A stretch of DNA of 64,000 nt from Falsiroseomonas sp046052145 (GTDB taxonomy: Bacteria; Pseudomonadota; Alphaproteobacteria; Acetobacterales; Acetobacteraceae), in assembly GCA_046052145.1 (NCBI GenBank), contig JBJOMW010000012.1:54771-118770 (forward strand), written 5' to 3'. The translations under genes were made by a program, and so were the position numbers. The notes below the pieces were generated by a model, which was not told the origin of the DNA, did no database searches, and saw nothing but the letters and a program-made list of their open reading frames with translations. Below, in pieces: positions 41,755-49,867 of this stretch (position 1 is its first letter; the number at the start of each line of letters is the position of its first letter).

Positions 41755-42831
41755 CTAGTCATTCGCCTGGCGCAGCGCGGCGCAGACGGCATCCGTCACC
41801 TGCCGCGTCGTCGCCTTGCCGCCAAGGTCGGGCGTGTGCAGCGCGGGATCGGCGGTGACGCGCTCCACCGCGCGCATCAGCCGCGCAGCGGCCGGCTTCT
41901 CGCCCAGATGCTCGAGCATCATCACCGCGGTCCAGAAGGTCGCGACCGGGTTGGCGATGCCCTTGCCGGTGATGTCGAAGGCCGAGCCATGGATCGGCTC
42001 GAACATCGAAGGCGCGTCACGCTCGGGGTTGATGTTCGCCGTCGGCGCGATGCCGAGCGAGCCCGCCAGCGCCGCCGCCAGATCCGAGAGGATGTCGGCA
42101 TGCAGGTTGGAGGCGACGATGGTGTCGAGCGTGCCGGGCCGCAGCACCATCCGCATCGTCATCGCGTCCACCAGCATCTTGTCCCAGGTGACGTCCGGGA
42201 ATTCCGCCGCGACCTCGGCCGCGATCTCATCCCACATCACCATCGCGTGGCGCTGGGCGTTGGACTTGGTGACCACCGTCAGCAGCTTGCGCGGCCGGGA
42301 CTGCGCCAGGCGGAAGGCGTGGCGCATGATCCGCGCCACGCCCGCGCGCGTCATCACGGAGACATCGGTCGCCACCTCGATCGGCAGGCCCTTATGGGCA
42401 CGGCCGCCGACGCCGGAATACTCGCCCTCGGAATTCTCGCGCACGATCACCCAGTCGAGCTCCGGACCCGCGACATTGCGCAGCGGGCTGACGATGCCGG
42501 GCAGGATGCGCGTCGGGCGGACATTCGCGTATTGGTCGAGCGGCTGGCAGATCGCGAGCCGGAGACCCCAGAGCGTGACATGGTCGGGGATGTCCGGCGC
42601 GCCCACCGCACCGAACAGGATGGCGTCGAAGGCGCGCATCTGGTCGGCGCCATCGGCCGGCATCATCACACCATGCTTGCGATAGTAGTCCGAGCCCCAG
42701 TCGAAATCGGTGAACTCCAGCGCGAAGCCGCCATCGCGCTCGGCGCAGACCTTCAGCGCCTCGACGCCGGCCGAGATCACCTCAGGCCCGATCCCGTCCC
42801 CGCCCATCGCGGCGATCCGGTAGCTGCGCAT
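41755..42831 (-). CDS. Isocitrate/isopropylmalate dehydrogenase-family enzyme, tartrate dehydrogenase (TtuC)-like
   Basis: An NAD-dependent oxidative decarboxylase of D-malate, tartrate or a related 2-hydroxy acid. Conserved strings: IAAMGGDGIGPEVISAGV at the start, NVRPTRILPGI near residue 98 (the substrate Arg residues), VIVRENSEGEYSGVGGR near 130, VTKSNAQRHAMVMW near 190, the acidic metal site in DAMTMRM and SDLAAALAGSLG, and FEPIHGSAFDITGKGIANP. 358 residues. Tartrate/D-malate forms are favoured over LeuB by the RENSEGEYS context and by the divergent GntR gene, but LeuB-like activity is possible. Confidence 0.82.
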   Translation of the reverse strand: MRSYRIAAMGGDGIGPEVISAGVEALKVCAERDGGFALEFTDFDWGSDYYRKHGVMMPADGADQMRAFDAILFGAVGAPDIPDHVTLWGLRLAICQPLDQYANVRPTRILPGIVSPLRNVAGPELDWVIVRENSEGEYSGVGGRAHKGLPIEVATDVSVMTRAGVARIMRHAFRLAQSRPRKLLTVVTKSNAQRHAMVMWDEIAAEVAAEFPDVTWDKMLVDAMTMRMVLRPGTLDTIVASNLHADILSDLAAALAGSLGIAPTANINPERDAPSMFEPIHGSAFDITGKGIANPVATFWTAVMMLEHLGEKPAAARLMRAVERVTADPALHTPDLGGKATTRQVTDAVCAALRQAND

Positions 42832-42897
42832 GCTCGGCTTCCTTCCTTCGTGCCGGCGCCGGCCCGCAATCCCTCTCGGGCCGCGCTTGACCTGGCA

Positions 42898-42921
42898 CGC
42901 CATCTTCCATGCAAGATGGCG
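42898..42921. promoter_or_regulatory. Candidate GntR operator
   Basis: Perfect nine-base arms cgccatctt and aagatggcg around a six-base spacer, in the 169-bp gap between the dehydrogenase and the GntR gene. Position and symmetry suggest autoregulation plus control of the dehydrogenase. Confidence 0.55.
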
Positions 42922-43000
42922 CGCGTGATAGACGGCCCCGCCGGCGAAGGTCAATCCGACGCCCGCCCCCGCGGACCAGCCAGGGGGAAGGAAGGATCCC

Positions 43001-43702
43001 ATGGTCACCCTGCGCCGCGACGCCGCCGCCCCGCCTGCCAAGGCCTCGCTTGTCGAGAACGCCTATGACGCGCTGAAATCGGCGATCCGCGACAACGTCT
43101 TCCCGCCCGGCTATCAGGGCTCGGAGCAGGAGATCGCAACCCAGCTCGGCATGAGCCGCACGCCGGTGCACGAGGCGGTGATCCGCCTGCAGGAAGAAGG
43201 GCTGCTGCGCGTCCTGCCGCGACGGGGCGTGCTGGTCTCCGCCATCTCGCCCGACGACATGCGCGAGATCTATGAGGTGATCATCGCGCTCGAATGCGCC
43301 TCGGCCGAGCTGATCGCCACCATGCCGCCCGAACGCCGCGCGCCGATCGCGGAGGAGCTCGCGGCCGTCAATGCCGCGATGGAGGCGGCGCTGGCGGCCG
43401 ACAAGCTCGTCGCCTGGGCCGAGGCCGATGGGCGCTTTCATCAGCTGCTGGTGGAGCGCAGCGGCAATCGCCGCCTCGCGCGGATGTTCCACACCATCAT
43501 GGACCAGTCGCACCGCGCCCGCATGCTGACGCTCAGGCTGCGCCCGAAGCCGGCGGGCTCGGTGCGCGACCACGCCGCCATCCTGCGTGCGATCCGGAAG
43601 GGCGATGCCGAGGCCGCGCGCGAGCAGACAAAGGCTCATCGCGTCCGCGCGCGCGACCAGCTGCTGCCGCTGCTGTGCCAGCTCGGCATGAACCACCTCT
43701 AG
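43001..43702 (+). CDS. GntR-family regulator, FadR-type (FCD domain)
   Basis: Winged helix at about residues 18-83 (LVENAYDALKSAIRDNVFPPG, EQEIATQLGMSRTPVHEAVIRLQEEGLL, PRRGVLVSAIS), then an all-helical FCD sensing domain whose metal-binding residues appear in EADGRFHQLLVERSGN, HTIMDQSHRARM and VRDHAAILRAIRKGD. 233 residues. The ATG follows ggaaggat. FCD domains commonly bind carboxylates, which fits a role in controlling the tartrate-dehydrogenase-like gene next door. Confidence 0.9.
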   Translation: MVTLRRDAAAPPAKASLVENAYDALKSAIRDNVFPPGYQGSEQEIATQLGMSRTPVHEAVIRLQEEGLLRVLPRRGVLVSAISPDDMREIYEVIIALECASAELIATMPPERRAPIAEELAAVNAAMEAALAADKLVAWAEADGRFHQLLVERSGNRRLARMFHTIMDQSHRARMLTLRLRPKPAGSVRDHAAILRAIRKGDAEAAREQTKAHRVRARDQLLPLLCQLGMNHL

Positions 43703-43770
43703 CTGCGGGCATGCTCCCCAGGCGGGATCGCCGCTGATAGGCTCGCCCCCCGGACGCGGGACATGACCCT

Positions 43771-44961
43771 TTGACCGAAACGCGCTTCACCGCCTGGATC
43801 GTCGGCGCCCAGGTGCTGGTGCAGATCGGCGCCTTCAGCCTGCCGGCGCTGCTGCCGGTGTACATGGACCGCTGGTCGCTCTCGGCGACAGAGGCCGGCT
43901 GGCTCGTCGGCGCCTTCTTCGCCGCCTATGTCCTTGCCGTGCCGGTGCTGGTGGCGCTGACGGACCGCCTGCCGGCGCGCAGCGTCTACCTGGTCGGCGC
44001 CGGCGCGACCGCGCTGTCCCATCTCGGCTTCGTCTTCGCCGACGGGTTCTGGAGCGCGCTGATCCTCCGCGCGATCGGCGGGATCGGCTGGGCGGGCTGC
44101 TACATGCCGGGGCTGAAGGCCATTGCCGACCGGCTCGAGGGCGCGGCCCAGACGCGCGCCGTCTCCTGGCACGCGGCCGGCGTCGGCATTGCAGGCGCGG
44201 CGTCCTTCGCCGTGGCCGGCGCGCTGGACGCGCTGGCAGGGCCCGAGGCGGCCTTCCTGTTCGGCGGCGCCTGCGCAGCCCTCGCTTTCGTCATCGGCGC
44301 GGTGGTGATGCCGGGTGCGGCGGGACGCCGCGCCGCAGCACCGGCGGCGCTGCTCGACTTCCGGCCCGTGCTCCGCAACCGCGCCGCCATGGCCTGGATT
44401 GCCGGCTACACGGCCCATACCTGGGAACTCGGCGCGCTCCGCGCCTGGGGCGTGACCTTCCTGGTCGCGGTCATTGCCGTTCAGGGCGCTCCAAGCTGGC
44501 TGCCGGGCCCGAACCTTCTGTTCACGGCCGCCGGGCTCGCAGGGGTCGCCTTCTCCGTCTGGGGCAATGAGACCACGCGGCGCTTCGGCCGTCCGCGCGT
44601 CGTCGCCGCGGCAATGGGTGCGGGCGCGGTGCTGTCGGTGTTGGCGGGCTTCTCCGCGCTGGTCTCGGCACCACTCGCGGTGCTGTGCGTGCTGGCCTGG
44701 AATGCGGCGATCTATCTCGACAGTGCGGCGCTGACCGCCGGCACGGTGCAATCGGCCGAGAAGGAGCGCCGCGGCGCGACCATGGGCCTGCACAGCATGT
44801 GCGGCTATGCGGGCGGCTTCGTCGGGCCGATCGGGGTTGGGGTCGCGCTAGACTGGGCCGGGCCTGAGGCAGTGCTCGGCTGGGCGCTCGCCTTCGGCCA
44901 TATCGCGCCGGTGACACTGCTCGGCCTCTGGGCGGTGCGCCGCCTCGGCCGCGCCGGGTAG
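43771..44961 (+). CDS. Major facilitator superfamily transporter
   Basis: A twelve-helix inner-membrane carrier. The first helix begins at about residue 7 (AWIVGAQVLVQIGAFSLPALLP), and the cytoplasmic loop after helix 2 has LTDRLPARSVYLVGAGATAL, the usual GxxxDRxGRR-type motif in degenerate form. GGIGWAGCYMPGLKAIADRL follows. 396 residues. The start is a TTG at 43771 with only a weak ribosome site, so the N-terminus is uncertain. 68 bases after the GntR gene, possibly co-transcribed. The substrate is unknown. Confidence 0.8.
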   Translation: MTETRFTAWIVGAQVLVQIGAFSLPALLPVYMDRWSLSATEAGWLVGAFFAAYVLAVPVLVALTDRLPARSVYLVGAGATALSHLGFVFADGFWSALILRAIGGIGWAGCYMPGLKAIADRLEGAAQTRAVSWHAAGVGIAGAASFAVAGALDALAGPEAAFLFGGACAALAFVIGAVVMPGAAGRRAAAPAALLDFRPVLRNRAAMAWIAGYTAHTWELGALRAWGVTFLVAVIAVQGAPSWLPGPNLLFTAAGLAGVAFSVWGNETTRRFGRPRVVAAAMGAGAVLSVLAGFSALVSAPLAVLCVLAWNAAIYLDSAALTAGTVQSAEKERRGATMGLHSMCGYAGGFVGPIGVGVALDWAGPEAVLGWALAFGHIAPVTLLGLWAVRRLGRAG

Positions 44962-45120
44962 CATTCCACCGCGCACCGGCCTCAAGGCTTTGCGGGGGCC
45001 GGCGCCGCGCAGAACCACACACAGCTTCACTTCTTTGCGCCACGTCCCCCGCCTGCACAGCGTGTCCCGCGATGGCGCGGAGCGCTGGCCCGGGCCCTGT
45101 CTCCAAGCTACGCCCGGCCC

Positions 45121-46167
45121 GTGTTCGGTCGGAGCGCGTCGGCTTTGCCCCACACGGAAACAACACGGCTCCGGGAGGCCGCTGCAGGTGCCGTCGCCGC
45201 CCTCGATGAGGCGGACCGGTTCTCCGTGGACACGCGCGACCTGCCGCCCGCGATCCGCTTCGACGCCTGGCGCGCCTTCTGGGAACCGACAGTGCATGTC
45301 GCCGCGCCGCCGACAGGCACGGCGGGCTTCCGCGGCCATGCTCGCCTTCGGCCGCTTGGCCGCTACCTCCTGCTCGATGCGGAGGCGGAGGCTGCCGGCT
45401 ACCGCCGCGCCCGCAGCCAGGGGCTGCGCGACGGGCTCGATCACTGGCTGGTCACGCTGCGCCTCTCAGACGCCACGGGCGAGGCGGTGGAACTCCGGCT
45501 TGGCGCACTCTCGCTCGGCTTCGGCCTGCGGGCGCTGCACGGGCGATGGTGCGGCGTCTTCATCCCGCCGGAACGCCTGCCGCAGCTCGCCCCGGTCTTC
45601 GCCAGCGCGCGCGCCGTGCCGGTCCTCAGCCCGGCCGCACGGATGCTGGGCGGCATGCTGCCGCGCATCGCCGCCTCGGCCGACGAGATTGCCCCCGCCG
45701 ACGCGCCAAGGCTGGAGGCAGCGCTGTCCTCCATGCTGACAGCCTGCCTGATGGATTGGGAGATGCGCCCGGCCTCCACCCGCCAGCAGCTGGAAGCCGC
45801 CCGCCGCGCGCGCGTCACTGCGCTGGTGGATGCTGCCCTCGACGACGCCGATCTTTCCCCGGCAACGCTCGTCGAGCGGTCGGGCATCTCGCGCTCGGAA
45901 CTCTATCGCTGCTTCGCCCCGGCCGGGGGGATCGCCCGCGTCATCCAACTGCGCCGTCTGCGCCACGCCTATCGCGAACTGGCGCGCGCCGATGGCCCGG
46001 CCACTGTCAGCCGCATCGGGGAGGCCGTGGGCTTCTTCGACCCGTCCAGCTTCACCCGCGCCTTCCGCCGCGAATTCGGCTGCACGCCCAGCGAGGTGCT
46101 GGCGCGCCGCACGACGCCGGCCGCGCGCCCCATGCCGGGCCTCGCCGCCGCGCTCGGCTGCCGCTGA
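45121..46167 (+). CDS. AraC-family transcriptional regulator
   Basis: The C-terminal double helix-turn-helix lies at about residues 230-330: DLSPATLVERSGISRSELYRCF for the first, then VIQLRRLRHAYREL and VSRIGEAVGFFDPSSFTRAF with RREFGCTPSEVLARR for the second. The N-terminal part resembles the AraC-binding-like domain of the NphR/FeaR group (PPAIRFDAWRAFWEPTVHV). 348 residues from a GTG at 45121 with no visible ribosome site, so the start could lie later. It may control the upstream MFS gene or the operon after 47421. Confidence 0.82.
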   Translation: MFGRSASALPHTETTRLREAAAGAVAALDEADRFSVDTRDLPPAIRFDAWRAFWEPTVHVAAPPTGTAGFRGHARLRPLGRYLLLDAEAEAAGYRRARSQGLRDGLDHWLVTLRLSDATGEAVELRLGALSLGFGLRALHGRWCGVFIPPERLPQLAPVFASARAVPVLSPAARMLGGMLPRIAASADEIAPADAPRLEAALSSMLTACLMDWEMRPASTRQQLEAARRARVTALVDAALDDADLSPATLVERSGISRSELYRCFAPAGGIARVIQLRRLRHAYRELARADGPATVSRIGEAVGFFDPSSFTRAFRREFGCTPSEVLARRTTPAARPMPGLAAALGCR

Positions 46168-46210
46168 CCCCAGCCGGTACCGGCTATATGCACAACCCTA
46201 TTGCACAAGG

Positions 46211-46237
46211 GGCGCCAGCCTCTGTCGGGCTGGCGCC
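46211..46237. terminator. Hairpin between convergent genes
   Basis: Perfect ten-base arms (ggcgccagcc / ggctggcgcc) with a seven-base loop between the AraC stop (46167) and the TctC stop (46253). A separate 14-base palindrome (agccggtaccggct, 46172-46185) lies just before it. Confidence 0.55.
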
Positions 46238-46252
46238 ACCCTGCCCTCCACC

Positions 46253-47236
46253 TCACTCGATCCGGATGTTGGCGCGCTGGATCACGTCGCTGAACACCGT
46301 CCGCTGGTCGCGCAGATGCGCGGCCATGCCGTCGGTATCCTTGTAGGTCGGCTCCACGCCCGCCGCCGCCATGCGCTGCACCAGTGCCTGGTTCTGCATC
46401 GCATCGCGCACCGCACCGGCCAGCCGGCTGATGATCGGGGCCGGCGTCCGCGCCGGCACCATCACGCCAAGCCAAGCGCCAAGGTCCAGCCCCTCCAGCC
46501 CCGGCACGCGCGACATCGGCGGCACATCCGGCGCCAAGGTGCTGCCATTGAGCAGCGAGATGCCGAGCGCCCGGAGATTGCTGGAGCGGATGACCGGCTG
46601 CGTGGCGGCCAGCGTCTCGACCACATAGTCCACATGCCCACCCACGACGGCCGCCGTCCCCGCCGCGCTGCCGGTGAAGGGCACATGCGTCACATCAAGG
46701 CCGAGGCGACGGTTGATCGCCTCCGCCACCAGATGCGCCGTCGCGCCGGTGCCGGAGGAGGCGAAGCTGTATCGCCCGGGATTGGCCCGCACAACGCGGA
46801 TGAACTCCGCCATGTTGTTCGCCGGGAAGCCGTTGCGGATCACCAGCAGATACGGGGAGTTGCCGGCCATGGCGACGGGCAGCAGGTCGCGCTCTGGATC
46901 GAAGGGCACGCGCTGCAGCAGCGGCGCGACACTGACCGGGCCGGAAGAACCGGCGAGCAGCGTGTACCCATCGGGGGCGGCCTTGGCGACGACGTCCGTG
47001 CCGATCGTGCCCCCTGCCCCGGGCCGGTTTTCCGGCACGACCGGCTGGCCGAGGGACTGCGACAGCGATTCCGCGATCAGCCGCCCCATGATGTCGGTCG
47101 CCTGGCCCGCGGGCCAGGGGATCACCATACGAAGCGGGCGTGTCGGATAAGCCTGTGCCAGCGCCGGGCGCGGCAGAGAGCCACCCGCGGCAAGGGCACC
47201 AAGCGCGGCCGCGCGCAGCAATGTCCTGCGTTCCAT
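46253..47236 (-). CDS. TctC/Bug-family solute-binding protein divergent from a CoA-transferase operon
   Basis: ATG 47236 with gaggga ahead; signal MERRTLLRAAALGALAAGGSL ends near ALA-Q. Then YPTRPLRMVIPWPAGQATDIMGR, with Trp-Pro-Ala in place of the commoner Phe-x-Pro, VPENRPGAGGTIG, THVPFTGSAAGTAAVVGG and APDVPPMSRVPG. 327 residues. It shares its 184-bp control region with the CoA-transferase gene and is the likely uptake component for that pathway. Confidence 0.87.
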   Translation of the reverse strand: MERRTLLRAAALGALAAGGSLPRPALAQAYPTRPLRMVIPWPAGQATDIMGRLIAESLSQSLGQPVVPENRPGAGGTIGTDVVAKAAPDGYTLLAGSSGPVSVAPLLQRVPFDPERDLLPVAMAGNSPYLLVIRNGFPANNMAEFIRVVRANPGRYSFASSGTGATAHLVAEAINRRLGLDVTHVPFTGSAAGTAAVVGGHVDYVVETLAATQPVIRSSNLRALGISLLNGSTLAPDVPPMSRVPGLEGLDLGAWLGVMVPARTPAPIISRLAGAVRDAMQNQALVQRMAAAGVEPTYKDTDGMAAHLRDQRTVFSDVIQRANIRIE

Positions 47237-47420
47237 CGGTACGTCCCTCAAGCGCCTTGCCTGCATGGGCACGGCGTCATGCATCTGTACGCCGCGATCC
47301 CGGCGCATCCCGAGCCTAGCCGCAACACTGCACCGACCGGAAGTCCCCGTGCGCGATTGACGCAACATGGGGCGGGTGGAAGCATCGCGCTCTGGAATTG
47401 GGGGAAGCGGTCCGCGTCGC

Positions 47421-48578
47421 ATGACGGAACAGCGCGCGCCAAAGGCGGCCTTGCCACTCGCAGGTCTTTGCGTTTTCGAATTCGGCCACAGCGTGGCCGC
47501 GCCCTTCGCCGCCCAGATCCTTGGCGACATGGGCGCCGAGGTGATCAAGGTCGAGAAGCCGGCCGGCGACGATGCGCGCCGCTGGGGCCCGCCCTTCTGG
47601 GAAGGCGAAAGCGCAACCTTCCAGGCGCTGAACCGCGGCAAGCGATCCCTCTGCCTCGACCTGCGCGACGCGGCGGCGATGGCGCAGCTCAAGGCGTTGA
47701 TCATCGAACGTGGCGATGTGGTGCTGCAGAACATGCGGCCGGGCCAGGCGGACTCCCTCGGCCTCGGGGCGGAGGCGCTGCTGGCCGCGAAGCCGTCCCT
47801 CATCTGCTGCAACCTGGGCGCCTTCGGCCGCACCGGGCCGCTGGCGCAGGCGCCGGGCTATGACCCGCTGATGCAGGCCTTTGGCGGGTTGATGAGCGTG
47901 ACGGGCGAGCCTGGCCGACCTGCCGTGCGGGTCGGTGTCTCCATGGTCGATATGGGCACCGGGATGTGGGCGGTGATCGGCATCCTCGCCGCGCTGCAGC
48001 GCCGTGCCGCGACGGGGATCGGCGGCGTCGTGGACGTGTCGCTGTTCGAGACGGCCGCGGCGTGGATGAGCGTGCCGGTGGCGCAATTCCTCGCCTCCGG
48101 CGAGGCGCCGGAACGGCAGGGCTCGGGCGCGCAGGGCATCGTGCCCTATCGCGCCTATCGTACACAGGATGGGGAGTTGGTGGTGGCCGCCGGCAATGAC
48201 GCGCTGTTCCGCGCGCTGGCCGCCGCGCTGGAGCACCCGGAGTGGTTGGAAGACCCGCGCTTCCGCAGCAACCCGGACCGCGTGGCGCACCAGACGACGC
48301 TCTATCCGATGATCGAGGCGGAGATGGCGAAGCGCCCGACCGCGGATTGGATGGCGCGGCTCGACAAGGCCGGCATCCCCTGCGCGCCGGTCCAGGATGC
48401 GGGCGCGATGCTTGACCACCCGCAGACACAGGCACTCGGGCTGTTGCAGGCGCTGCCAGGCACGGCCGTACGGGCCATCGGCCTGCCGGTATCCTTCGAC
48501 GGCCAGCGGCCCGAACCACGCGGCCCGGTGCCGCGGCGCGGGGCGGACAATGCGCTGATCGGCGGCGATCCCGGATGA
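47421..48578 (+). CDS. Class III (CaiB/BaiF, formyl-CoA-transferase-like) CoA transferase
   Basis: Transfers CoA between carboxylic acids through an aspartyl-CoA mixed anhydride. The opening PLAGLCVFEFGHSVAAPFAAQILGDMGAEVIKVEKP-type region, the phrase LNRGKRSLCLDLRD near 75, and Asp177 in VGVSMVDMGTG (the catalytic Asp position) are all present, as is the late GIPCAPVQDAGAMLDHPQT. 385 residues, typical. ATG 47421; an ATG at 47367 extends into non-family sequence. First of three co-directional genes: CoA transferase, acyl-CoA dehydrogenase, PrpD protein. Confidence 0.87.
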   Translation: MTEQRAPKAALPLAGLCVFEFGHSVAAPFAAQILGDMGAEVIKVEKPAGDDARRWGPPFWEGESATFQALNRGKRSLCLDLRDAAAMAQLKALIIERGDVVLQNMRPGQADSLGLGAEALLAAKPSLICCNLGAFGRTGPLAQAPGYDPLMQAFGGLMSVTGEPGRPAVRVGVSMVDMGTGMWAVIGILAALQRRAATGIGGVVDVSLFETAAAWMSVPVAQFLASGEAPERQGSGAQGIVPYRAYRTQDGELVVAAGNDALFRALAAALEHPEWLEDPRFRSNPDRVAHQTTLYPMIEAEMAKRPTADWMARLDKAGIPCAPVQDAGAMLDHPQTQALGLLQALPGTAVRAIGLPVSFDGQRPEPRGPVPRRGADNALIGGDPG

Positions 48579-48664
48579 ACCGGTCTGGGCGTTGTCGGGC
48601 CATCACGCCGGCGGCGCCCGCGATGAAAAGCACAGGCGCCCGCACGGGGCGACAGGGGTAGGAT

Positions 48665-49855
48665 ATGGACGAAAATGCCACGGGCGGCAGCGCGCTGATG
48701 TCCCTTGAACAGGATTACCCGGAGATCCGCGACAGCGTGCGCCGCATCTGCGCGAACTTCCCCGGTACCTATTGGCGGGACCTGGAGAAGCGCGAGGAAT
48801 ACCCGACCGAATTCGTCCGTGCGGTAACGGAAGCCGGCTATCTCGGCGCCTTGATCCCCGAGGAGTATGGCGGTTCCGGCATGCCGCTGCGCGCGGCCGC
48901 CGTGATCCTCGAGGAGATCCACGCCAGCGGCTGTTCCGCCGGTGCCTGCCACGCACAGATGTACATCATGGGCACGCTGCTGCGGCATGGCAGCGAGGCG
49001 CAGAAGCGCCTCTATCTGCCCCAGATCGCCAGCGGCGCGCTGCGCCTGCAGGCCTTCGGCGTGACCGAGCCCACCAGCGGCTCCGACACCACGAGCCTCC
49101 GCACCCGCGCGGTGCGAGAGGGCGACCACTACATCGTCACCGGCCAGAAGGTCTGGACCTCGCGCGCGCTGCATTCCGACCTGATGCTGCTGCTGGCGCG
49201 CACCACCCCGCGCGACCAGGTGAAGAAGAAGACGGACGGGCTGTCGGTCTTCCTCGTCGACATCCGGGAGTCGCTCGGCAAGGGCATGGAGATCCGCCCC
49301 CTGCCCGCCATGATCAACCACAACACCACCGAGGTCTTCCTCGATGGCCTGCGCGTGCCGGCCGCCAACCTGATCGGCGAGGAAGGGCGCGGCTTCCGCT
49401 ATATCCTGGATGGCATGAATGCCGAACGCGTGCTGGTCGCCTCCGAGGGCCTCGGCGATGCGCGTTGGTTCATCCGCAAGGCGTCGGCCTATGTGAATGA
49501 ACGCGTGGTGTTCGACCGCCCGATCGGCCGCAACCAGGCGGTGCAATTCCCCATCGCCCGCGCCCATGTGGAGACCGAGGCGGCGGAGCTGATGATCCGC
49601 AAGGCGGCCGCGCTGTTCGACGCCGGCCTGCCTTGCGGCGCGGAGGCCAACATGGCGAAGCTGCTGGCCTCCGAGGCATCCTGGCACGCGGCGGAAGCCT
49701 GCCTGCAATGCCATGGCGGCTTCGGCTATGCCCGCGAATACGATGTGGAGCGCAAATGGCGCGAGACGCGGCTGCTCCAGACCGCGCCCATCTCCACCAA
49801 CATGGTCCTCGCCTTCGTGGGCGAGCATGTGCTCGGCATGCCGCGCACCTATTGA
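48665..49855 (+). CDS. Acyl-CoA dehydrogenase
   Basis: An FAD enzyme that introduces an alpha-beta double bond in an acyl-CoA. Motifs in order: LGALIPEEYGGSGMPLRAAAV near residue 60, AFGVTEPTSGSDTTSLRTRA near 136, EGRGFRYILDGMNAERVLVA near 240, and LQCHGGFGYAREYDVERKWRETR near the end, which holds the Glu at the catalytic-base position of short- and medium-chain enzymes. 396 residues. ATG 48665 with aggat close ahead. It follows the CoA transferase by 86 bases, so it probably acts on the CoA ester made there. Confidence 0.88.
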   Translation: MDENATGGSALMSLEQDYPEIRDSVRRICANFPGTYWRDLEKREEYPTEFVRAVTEAGYLGALIPEEYGGSGMPLRAAAVILEEIHASGCSAGACHAQMYIMGTLLRHGSEAQKRLYLPQIASGALRLQAFGVTEPTSGSDTTSLRTRAVREGDHYIVTGQKVWTSRALHSDLMLLLARTTPRDQVKKKTDGLSVFLVDIRESLGKGMEIRPLPAMINHNTTEVFLDGLRVPAANLIGEEGRGFRYILDGMNAERVLVASEGLGDARWFIRKASAYVNERVVFDRPIGRNQAVQFPIARAHVETEAAELMIRKAAALFDAGLPCGAEANMAKLLASEASWHAAEACLQCHGGFGYAREYDVERKWRETRLLQTAPISTNMVLAFVGEHVLGMPRTY

Positions 49856-49867
49856 AGGAGGACAGCG

